In this document: positions 1 through 4,845 of the stretch, in pieces
Layout of the letters: each line of letters starts with the position of its first letter
Position numbering within the stretch: the first letter of the stretch is position 1
Assembly (NCBI GenBank): GCA_023405875.1
Contig: JAEXXN010000564.1
Location: forward strand, 1 to 10,847
From: Bacillota bacterium
Lineage (GTDB): Bacteria; Bacillota; Clostridia; Lutisporales; Lutisporaceae
DNA: 10,847 nt
Direction: 5' to 3'
Program-made: the position numbers and the translations under genes
The notes under the pieces: model-generated
Database searches by the model: none
What the model saw: the letters and a program-made list of their open reading frames with translations, nothing else
Told to the model about the DNA's origin: nothing

Positions 1-2
1 GT

Positions 3-962
3 GCAGGAGCCTTTGTATGCGGCGAGGGCAGTGCTTTGACCGCATCCATTGAGGGCAAGCGGGGAATGCCAAGGGTCAAACCCCCCCGCACAGTGGAACA
101 TGGCCTGTTTGACAAACCTACCGTGCTTAATAATGTTGAAACCTTCGCCAATATTCCGGCTGTCATTATGAATGGCGCAGTATGGTTCCGCTCCATCGGC
201 ACCGAAAGCAGTCCGGGCACAAAAGCTTTTGCCCTTACAGGAAATATACAGAATACCGGACTTATCGAAGTGCCGATGGGAACCAGACTGCGGGAGGTAA
301 TTTTTGATGTGGGCGGCGGTATGCGTGACGGTGCGGAATTTAAGGCCGTGCAGATCGGCGGCCCGTCAGGCGGATGTCTTACGGATAAAGACCTTGATTT
401 GCCGCTGGACTTTGATTCGCTCAAAAAAGCCGGTGCTATGATCGGCTCGGGCGGGATGGTGGTTATGGATTCAAATACCTGCATGGTAGAGGTTGCACGG
501 TTTTTTATGAATTTTACGCAGAATGAGTCCTGCGGAAAGTGCGTTCCCTGCCGTGAAGGCACCAAGCGGATGTTGGATATCCTTGAGCGCATTGTAGAAG
601 GGAACGGCCAAGAGGGAGATATTGAATTATTGCTTGAGCTTGCCGACACCATATCCGAAATGGCGCTTTGCGGTCTTGGAAAATCGGCGGCACAACCGGT
701 TGTGAGCACGATCAAAAATTTTCGTGAGGAATATGAAGCGCATATTTTTGAAAAACGCTGTCCCACAGGAAACTGCCAGAAGCTGAGGGCATTTATTATT
801 GATAAAGAGACCTGCAGGGGATGTACGAAATGCGCACGCGTTTGTCCGGTAAACGCTATATCAGGCAAGGTGAAAGAGCCCTTTGAGATAAACCAAGCAC
901 AATGTATCAAATGCGGAGCCTGCATGGAGGCTTGTCAGTTTAATGCGGTTAAAGTGGGGTAA
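3..962 (+). CDS. NuoF/HydB-like NAD(P)H-binding subunit of a multimeric [FeFe] hydrogenase, 5'-truncated
   Basis: The frame is open from base 3 to TAA at 960-962, so the 319 residues seen are a C-terminal part; the start and the upstream FMN/NAD(H)-binding glycine-rich part lie outside the window. NuoF family signatures are CGEGSALTASIEGKRG, PPRT and PTVLNNVET near the 5' end. The N3-type [4Fe-4S] site is CGKCVPC at residues 177-183 with the fourth Cys at about 223 (ALCGLGKSA). A C-terminal bacterial ferredoxin domain follows with two [4Fe-4S] sites, CRGCTKCARVCP and CIKCGACMEAC. This arrangement is known from HydB of electron-bifurcating hydrogenases and HndC of NADP-reducing hydrogenases. 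The subunit would pass electrons between NAD(P)H, ferredoxin and the catalytic subunit encoded next. It is probably cytoplasmic and in one operon with hydA, 93 bases downstream. The family call is firm; cofactor choice (NAD or NADP) and true bifurcation cannot be read from this fragment. Confidence 0.93.
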   Translation, partial: AGAFVCGEGSALTASIEGKRGMPRVKPPRTVEHGLFDKPTVLNNVETFANIPAVIMNGAVWFRSIGTESSPGTKAFALTGNIQNTGLIEVPMGTRLREVIFDVGGGMRDGAEFKAVQIGGPSGGCLTDKDLDLPLDFDSLKKAGAMIGSGGMVVMDSNTCMVEVARFFMNFTQNESCGKCVPCREGTKRMLDILERIVEGNGQEGDIELLLELADTISEMALCGLGKSAAQPVVSTIKNFREEYEAHIFEKRCPTGNCQKLRAFIIDKETCRGCTKCARVCPVNAISGKVKEPFEINQAQCIKCGACMEACQFNAVKVG

Positions 963-966
963 AAGC

Positions 967-1059
967 ATGAAAGAAATATTAAATTTACGACGCAGGTCGG
1001 GAAAGGATGCCTTTCATAGCGTTTTGTGTGCAATGAAGGACACAGGGTGTCAAAAATGA
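967..1059 (+). CDS. Possible 30-aa ORF between the hydB-like gene and hydA
   Basis: An ATG at 967 opens a 30-codon frame ending TGA at 1057-1059. Its ATGA overlaps the preferred hydA start at 1056. A G-rich SD-like sequence (AGTGGGG, 953-959) sits 7 nt before the ATG. The product would be basic and contain LRRRSGKDAFHSVL, with two cysteines; I recognise no family. It fills the only gap in an otherwise tightly packed operon. It could be a real small protein or a leader ORF that brings ribosomes to hydA through the overlap, since the SD before hydA (AAGGA, 1036-1040) is 15 nt from the start. It could equally be chance. Confidence 0.35.
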   Translation: MKEILNLRRRSGKDAFHSVLCAMKDTGCQK

Positions 1060-2756
1060 TAAATACTAATTATATGACAATAGATGGTATTCCTGTTACA
1101 ATCGAAGGCGAAAAAAATATCCTTGAGGTTATCCGCAAAGCGGGCATAAAGCTTCCTACATTCTGCTATCATTCTGAGCTTTCTATCTACGGAGCTTGCC
1201 GTATGTGTATGGTGGAGGATGAAAAAGGGCGGCTGGATGCGGCCTGCTCTGCACAACCGCGGGCAGGCATGGTGATACGCACCAATACCCAAAAGCTGCA
1301 AAAATATCGGAAAATGATACTTGAGCTGATCCTTGCCAACCATTGCCGCGACTGTACAACCTGCCAGTCCAACGAAAATTGCAAGCTTCAGGATCTGGCA
1401 TCCAGATTTCATATTGAGAATGTACGTTTTCCCAATAAGTCGGAAGAAGCTCACAAGGATATGTCATCCCTGTGTATTTCAAAAAACAACGGGAAGTGTA
1501 TTCTTTGCGGAGACTGTGTCCGTATGTGCAACGAGGTTCAGAATGTGGGAGCCATTGATTTTGCCCACCGCGGGTCAAAAATGACAATATCAACAGCCTT
1601 TGATGCGCCGCTTGCGCACTCTGCCTGTGTCGGCTGCGGACAGTGTGCGGCAGTCTGCCCCACCGGAGCAATTGTGGTAAAGGATGACAGCGCACGTTTG
1701 TGGAAAGATCTCTTTGATACAAAGGTCAAGGTAACCGCTCAAATCGCACCTGCTGTGAGAGTAGCAATCGGCAGGGAATTAGGGCTTTCCGGGAAGGATC
1801 AAAATGCCTTCGGACTGATTGTATCCGCATTGCACCGCATGGGCTTTGATGAGGTGTTCGATACCGCAACAGGAGCTGATATAACTGTTTTGGAAGAGTC
1901 CAACGAGCTGCTGAAGCGTCTGGAAGCCGGCGAACAGGAATATCCTTTGTTTACTTCATGCTGCCCTGCTTGGGTCAATTACTGTGAGAAAAATTATCCG
2001 GAGCTTTTGCCTCATATTTCAACCTGCCGCAGTCCCATGCAGATGCTCGCGGCGGTTGTTAAGGAGCATGATACGGCAGCTTCTTCCAGAAGAGTAGTTC
2101 ATGTGGCCGTCATGCCGTGCACCTCGAAAAAATTTGAGGCTGAACGGGATGAATTCAAGTCCGATGGAGTTCCATATGTAGATTATGTCATTACCACTCA
2201 GGAGCTTATTAGAATGATTCGTGAAGCCGGCATTGTTTTTACCGAGCTTGAGGCTGAATCGGCAGATACGCCCTTTGGAGCAATGACCGGGGCAGGCATT
2301 ATTTTCGGGGCCACAGGAGGCGTTACCGAAGCGGTTTTGCGCCGCATTTCCTCAGACAAATCATCCACAGGCTTGAGGACCATTGTTATGCATGGAATAC
2401 GCGGCATGGAGGGTGTAAAGGAAACAACCGTTATGGTAGGCCAAAGAGAAATCAGGATCGCAATTGTCAGCGGACTTGGCAATGCGTCTAAGCTGATTGA
2501 ACAAATCAAGGCTGGCAAAAGCTACGATTTTGTGGAAGTCATGGCTTGCCCGGGAGGATGTGTCAGCGGCGCAGGGCAGCCATATGTTCCGAGCCATGAA
2601 AAAGCGGCACGTGCAGACGGCTTATATTCTTCCGATAAGCTTATGAGCATAAAGCGTTCGGAAGAAAATCCGCTCATGATGAATCTGTATAACGGATTGC
2701 TCAAAGGCCGGGTTCATGAACTGCTGCATGTCCGTTATGGAAGCAGGGGAGAATGA
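1056..2756 (+). CDS. hydA: [FeFe] hydrogenase catalytic subunit (modular, CpI/HydA-like, HndD-like)
   Basis: A 566-aa protein from ATG 1056, close to the length of Clostridium CpI, that catalyses reversible proton reduction to H2. Domains in order: an N-terminal plant-type [2Fe-2S] domain (Cys37, 48, 51, 64); the His-ligated [4Fe-4S] module (His96, Cys100, 103, 109); a two-cluster ferredoxin domain (Cys148, 151, 154, 158 and 191, 194, 197, 201); and the H-cluster domain. The H-cluster motifs are L1 TSCCPAW (Cys302, the proton-relay position, and Cys303), L2 MPCTSKKFE (Cys355) and L3 MACPGGC (Cys498, 502), so all four H-cluster ligands are present. The C-terminus (HELLHVRYG) matches the small-subunit-like tail of monomeric enzymes. 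A GTG at 1026 gives a longer frame, but it lacks an SD; ATG 1056 overlaps the preceding small ORF by ATGA. With the NuoF-like neighbour this points to a multimeric, soluble, possibly bifurcating enzyme. The maturases HydE/F/G are not in the window. Confidence 0.97.
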   Translation: MINTNYMTIDGIPVTIEGEKNILEVIRKAGIKLPTFCYHSELSIYGACRMCMVEDEKGRLDAACSAQPRAGMVIRTNTQKLQKYRKMILELILANHCRDCTTCQSNENCKLQDLASRFHIENVRFPNKSEEAHKDMSSLCISKNNGKCILCGDCVRMCNEVQNVGAIDFAHRGSKMTISTAFDAPLAHSACVGCGQCAAVCPTGAIVVKDDSARLWKDLFDTKVKVTAQIAPAVRVAIGRELGLSGKDQNAFGLIVSALHRMGFDEVFDTATGADITVLEESNELLKRLEAGEQEYPLFTSCCPAWVNYCEKNYPELLPHISTCRSPMQMLAAVVKEHDTAASSRRVVHVAVMPCTSKKFEAERDEFKSDGVPYVDYVITTQELIRMIREAGIVFTELEAESADTPFGAMTGAGIIFGATGGVTEAVLRRISSDKSSTGLRTIVMHGIRGMEGVKETTVMVGQREIRIAIVSGLGNASKLIEQIKAGKSYDFVEVMACPGGCVSGAGQPYVPSHEKAARADGLYSSDKLMSIKRSEENPLMMNLYNGLLKGRVHELLHVRYGSRGE

Positions 2757-2758
2757 TT

Positions 2759-3004
2759 ATGATTGAATTAAATGTGTGTATTGGAAGTGCTTGTCATTTA
2801 AAGGGCTCATACAACGTGATCCAGGCTCTCCAGCAGCTCATCGAAGAAAACGGGCTGCATGATAAGCTTGAAATAAAGGCACAGTTTTGCATGAGGAATT
2901 GCCAGCATGGGGTTTCAGTAGCTATTGGGGACGAAATTTTCAGTGCCTCCCCCGAAACCTTAGGTGAATTTTTCAGGGATATAGTTTTGAAGCGGATCAA
3001 ATAA
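2759..3004 (+). CDS. Small thioredoxin-fold [2Fe-2S] ferredoxin, NuoE C-terminal-like hydrogenase accessory subunit
   Basis: An 81-aa protein with the cysteine spacing of thioredoxin-like [2Fe-2S] proteins: C-x4-C near the N-terminus (CIGSACHLKGS) and C-x3-C in the middle (FCMRNCQHGV). It matches the size and order of the C-terminal half of NuoE/HydC without the helical N-terminal part. Two in-frame ATGs are possible. AGGGGAG at 2745-2751 is 7 nt from ATG 2759 but only 1 nt from ATG 2753, so 2759 is preferred; 2753 would give an ATGA overlap with the hydA stop and two extra residues. It is the last gene of the hydrogenase operon and probably carries electrons to or from HydA. A full-length NuoE/HydC subunit may lie upstream of the window, so this could be an extra rather than the main E-type subunit. 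Confidence 0.88.
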   Translation: MIELNVCIGSACHLKGSYNVIQALQQLIEENGLHDKLEIKAQFCMRNCQHGVSVAIGDEIFSASPETLGEFFRDIVLKRIK

Positions 3005-3053
3005 AAGTTTTGCCGTTGAGTGATGCCGGAACTCTATCTGATATTGAATATAA

Positions 3054-3105
3054 AAGAAAGCACCGGAATATGCGGTTCTATAACCGTGTATTCCGGTGCT
3101 TTCTT
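3054..3105 (+). terminator. Rho-independent terminator of the hydrogenase operon, near-symmetric
   Basis: A very strong hairpin: arms GAAAGCACCGGAATA (3056-3070) and TATTCCGGTGCTTTC (3089-3103) pair perfectly. A 2x2 mismatch (tg/tg) is followed by CGGTT/AACCG around a four-base loop. The 3' side continues TTATTCTTCTTTT and the 5' side is preceded by AAAA, so it could also act on transcription from the other strand, though no gene is seen there. It separates the hydrogenase operon from the riboswitch unit. Confidence 0.93.
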
Positions 3106-3131
3106 ATTCTTCTTTTCCCTACAGTAATTGA

Positions 3132-3158
3132 CACTATCGTATGAATATAACGATATTG
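3132..3158. promoter_or_regulatory. Imperfect inverted repeat next to the riboswitch promoter, possible operator
   Basis: TATCGT (3135-3140) and ACGATA (3150-3155) form arms separated by nine AT-rich bases. The arms extend by two pairs after one mismatch (CA..., 3132-3133, with ...TG, 3157-3158). The repeat ends at the -35 hexamer of the promoter at 3156. The position suits a protein-binding site, but AT-rich promoter DNA yields such repeats by chance. Confidence 0.3.
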
Positions 3159-3184
3159 ACATATTTTCCAAAATAGTATTTAAT
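3156..3184 (+). promoter_or_regulatory. Predicted sigma-A-type promoter for the cobalamin riboswitch transcript
   Basis: A perfect -35 TTGACA at 3156-3161, a 17-base spacer, and a -10 TTTAAT at 3179-3184 (five of six consensus bases). Transcription would start near 3191, about 90 bases before the riboswitch. It lies just after the hydrogenase terminator, so a new transcription unit begins here. It is the best promoter I can find between the hydrogenase genes and the secreted-protein genes. Confidence 0.62.
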
Positions 3185-3280
3185 GAGAGTGGAAGGGTGG
3201 AATTGGAAAATGCCACCTAATAAAAGCTTTGATATTAAAATTGAACAGCTATTTTTGTGGCCCTGCAATGCATGATAAGG

Positions 3281-3447
3281 TTGTAGGGATGAACAAGGGA
3301 ATCGGGTGAAAATCCCGGACGGAAACCGCCGCTGTATGCGCCGATAATCAATGCTCGTTGACGAAAGTCAGTCACTGGGAAACTGGGAAGGCAGAGCTTG
3401 ATTGGCATGCTAACTGCTTGCCAAAGCGTAAGTCAGAAGACCTACAA
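3281..3447 (+). promoter_or_regulatory. Cobalamin (adenosylcobalamin-type) riboswitch aptamer
   Basis: The conserved blocks occur in order. The closing P1 helix is TTGTAGG (3281-3287) with CCTACAA (3441-3447). Then come AAGGGAATCGGGTGAAAATC (3295-3314), CCGCCGCTGTA, the B12-box equivalent GTCACTGGGAAACTGGGAAG (3371-3390) completed by GC to 3392, and the 3' block AAGTCAGAAGACC (3430-3442). In this family, ligand binding normally lowers expression of downstream genes, which usually serve B12 uptake, B12 synthesis, or B12-independent alternatives. The intrinsic terminator downstream suggests control by premature termination. The next genes encode secreted proteins, which is unusual for this riboswitch and is the strongest clue to their role. 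Confidence 0.94.
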
Positions 3448-3453
3448 AAGTAT

Positions 3454-3484
3454 TTTGCCATCCTGCTTGTGAAAAGGAGGCAAA
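3454..3484 (+). promoter_or_regulatory. Riboswitch expression-platform hairpin hiding an SD-like AGGAGG
   Basis: TTTGCC plus TCCT (3454-3464, one bulged A) pairs with AGGAGGCAAA (3475-3484) around a ten-base loop. The 3' arm contains a perfect SD core, as in riboswitches that control translation. However, no ATG, GTG or TTG follows at a useful distance; the frame at the right spacing starts with ATT and stops after 11 codons. It may be a remnant of a translational platform or part of an antitermination arrangement. Confidence 0.5.
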
Positions 3485-3497
3485 TTTTATTTCGCAG

Positions 3498-3542
3498 AAA
3501 AACGGTCGCGACAATCAAAACTGATTGTTGCCGCCGTTTTTT
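3498..3542 (+). terminator. Intrinsic terminator downstream of the cobalamin riboswitch
   Basis: The stem AAAACGGTCGCGACAATCA (3499-3517) pairs with the segment ending CCGTTTT (3522-3540). There is one C-C mismatch and two G-U pairs, an AAAC loop, and a run of T to 3542. It is the likely OFF state of the B12 riboswitch. Any gene served by the 3156 promoter must be read past it. Confidence 0.85.
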
Positions 3543-3926
3543 ATTATACCCCAAAAGGGCTGGGCCGTTTGACACAGGCGGGTGTGCTGAGACGGCTATG
3601 ACCATTGCGGCGGATGTCTACAAAGAAATCCGTACAATTTTTAAGAAAGGACTGATTCCGATGTTTTGGCCGGTAACGTAAAGGAAGCCGGTGTGCGGTC
3701 ACACAGTCAGGAAACAAAGGATACCCGCTATAAAAACAACGGAAGGAGGAGTGCTTATTCAGATTGCAGAGAGCTATATGGCAGCATACAAAAAAGAAAC
3801 CCGGCTTGACAGCAGCAAACCGGGCTTCGAGCAGGAAGGAAGCCAGGCAATGCCGTGCTTCCAAGACGCTTAACAAAATTATAGCATAATATGTCGAATT
3901 AGCAATATAAAAAAGGAGAGATTATT
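3543..3926 (+). other. Long leader region without a recognised gene
   Basis: These 384 bases lie between the riboswitch terminator and the first secreted-protein gene. I find no convincing gene or promoter of their own; -10-like AT-rich patches near 3885-3911 lack a -35. Two stretches look faintly coding. Frame 1 reads ETAMTIAADVYKEIRTIFKK up to a TAA at 3679-3681 and is then open again to 3873. Frame 3 is open from 3645 to 3806 (TDSDVLAGNVKEAGVRSHSQ and onward). Neither has a good start signal at its head, although a GGAGG followed at once by GTG occurs near 3747-3752. They may be remnants of a former riboswitch-controlled gene broken by a frameshift, or chance. The 3' end carries overlapping hairpins, listed separately. 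Confidence 0.5.
3800..3862 (+). promoter_or_regulatory. Three overlapping, mutually exclusive hairpins in the leader
   Basis: Hairpin A pairs CCCGGCTT (3800-3807) with AAACCGGG (3817-3824), one mismatch. Hairpin B pairs GGCTTC (3823-3828) with GAAGCC (3839-3844) and shares two bases with A. Hairpin C pairs GGAAGC (3838-3843) with GCTTCC (3857-3862), with an inner GGC/GCC, and shares five bases with B. A and C can coexist while B excludes both, which is the geometry of a switch. No T-run follows C. On the minus strand, hairpin A is followed by TTTCTTTTTT and would look like a terminator, but no minus-strand gene leads into it. Confidence 0.4.
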
Positions 3927-4715
3927 ATGAGAAGAATGCCGAGAAGAATAACTATATTTGTATTGATGCTTGCATTGCTGATGACCTTTTGCGGGTCCCC
4001 CGTTTTTGCAGACAGTATTGATGACATAACCTTTGATTCAGGCACAATGTTCTCAGTAGGACTGGGAAACAGCCAGACCTTCCAGTATGTGTTGAAAGGC
4101 TTGTCCGGCAGCAGTAAGGTAACTATACCGGATCCTTCAAATATTTCGTGGACAAGCTCTAATCCCAGCCTGGCCAGCCTGAGCAGCAGCACCGGAGATA
4201 CTGTTACAATAACTACCGCTTCCAGCGGTTCGGGCAGTGTGGTGATCACGGCCTATTACGGAGCAATGTCGGTACACAGCGATGTGCTGGTGGCAAACGG
4301 CTATGTATATGATGATGCCGATAACATTACAGCCAAATTAACTATTAGCGGCAGCGCTATATTTACCAAACCTTTGGCTAAAGTAAACAATTTTTCCTTA
4401 AAGACTGTATTCGGCACCGGCTTTAACGATTCCGGAGTAAAAAAGGACAAGGTGACGGCTCTACATGCCCTGTTGTATGCCCTGGAAGAGCATTATGATG
4501 CGGGGGGAGTAGCGGACGGTTGGGATTGGGTTCCCTCAAACGTAGTGATCACCTATAACGGAGCCTATGTTTATTCAATCAGCTCCTATGCCAACAACTG
4601 GACCTATAAGATACAGACTACTCCGTCAGGCACCTGGGTAATGCCTGGAGTGGCTGCTTCCCAGTATGTTATGAATGACAATTATCAGATGGAATGGCGG
4701 TTTGGAGCCTGGTAG
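3927..4715 (+). CDS. Secreted protein with Ig-like domain and DUF4430/transcobalamin-like C-terminal domain
   Basis: A 262-aa protein; ATG 3927 has a good SD (AAGGAGAG, 3913-3920). It begins with a signal peptide: basic MRRMPRR, a hydrophobic core to about residue 22, and probable cleavage after VFA at 29. Cys22 is not in a good lipobox. Residues about 35-124 look like a bacterial Ig-like (Big_2-type) domain, with SWTSSNPSLASL at 74-85 and beta-rich S/T/G-rich sequence. Residues about 150-262 resemble DUF4430, now called transcobalamin-like C-terminal: VTALHALLYAL (176-186), NWTYKIQ (224-230) and the closing VMNDNYQMEWRFG (248-260), which parallels the family's usual wYxVNG and L-xDGDxVEWxY elements. 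No membrane anchor, LPXTG or SLH domain is seen. It is the first gene after the cobalamin riboswitch, which fits a corrinoid-related role, but the domain call is by eye and the binding role is inference. Confidence 0.8.
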   Translation: MRRMPRRITIFVLMLALLMTFCGSPVFADSIDDITFDSGTMFSVGLGNSQTFQYVLKGLSGSSKVTIPDPSNISWTSSNPSLASLSSSTGDTVTITTASSGSGSVVITAYYGAMSVHSDVLVANGYVYDDADNITAKLTISGSAIFTKPLAKVNNFSLKTVFGTGFNDSGVKKDKVTALHALLYALEEHYDAGGVADGWDWVPSNVVITYNGAYVYSISSYANNWTYKIQTTPSGTWVMPGVAASQYVMNDNYQMEWRFGAW

Positions 4716-4730
4716 ACTTTATAAGTAAGC

Positions 4731-4774
4731 CGGGCTGCAGGGGAAGAAGGGGAGGCCTTTCTTCCCCTGGCCCG
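4731..4774 (+). terminator. Strong intercistronic hairpin, probably partial terminator or mRNA-stabilising element
   Basis: CAGGGGAAGAA (4738-4748) pairs perfectly with TTCTTCCCCTG (4759-4769). The stem is extended inward by a G-U and two G-C pairs and outward, after an asymmetric bulge, by CGGG (4731-4734) with CCCG (4771-4774). It is followed by GTATTAAG rather than a T-run, so termination should be weak. It would let a higher level of the first secreted protein be made than of the giant protein downstream. Confidence 0.55.
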
Positions 4775-4845
4775 TATTAAGCAAGGCTTTATACTGTAAC
4801 GGGGCGAAAGCTCAAGAAGAATATTTGAGAAGAGAGGGTGGGAGA

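Noticed and set aside
24..40. CGEGSAL in place of CGEETAL in the NuoF-like subunit as a lost active-site residue
   Set aside because: I believe this form is common in clostridial HydB-type subunits, and the sequence is at the window edge, so it is not evidence of a defect.
1026..1055. GTG at 1026 as the hydA start, adding ten residues
   Set aside because: No SD precedes it, the added residues do not fit the usual [2Fe-2S] domain N-terminus, and ATG 1056 gives the normal length and an ATGA overlap.
3675..3735. Possible second, degenerate cobalamin riboswitch (GGAAGCCGGTG, CAGTCAGGA, GGATACCCGC)
   Set aside because: The fragments resemble conserved blocks, but they are in the wrong order and spacing, there is no B12-box core, and no P1 helix can be drawn.
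3790..3870. c-di-GMP-I riboswitch suggested by CAGCAAACCGGG
   Set aside because: The essential ACGCAAAGCC block and the GAAA-loop helix are absent.
3544..3876. Minus-strand open frame of 110 codons opposite the leader
   Set aside because: Its composition is not protein-like, it has no SD or motif, and it runs across the leader hairpins.
3880..3912. Separate promoter directly before the 3927 gene
   Set aside because: CATAAT and TATAAA hexamers exist in AT-rich sequence, but no -35-like hexamer lies 16-18 bases upstream of either.
4825..4845. TTG at 4825 as start of the giant protein
   Set aside because: No SD lies before it, and the purine-rich AGAGGG/GGGAG sequence lies between it and ATG 4846, where it serves the latter.
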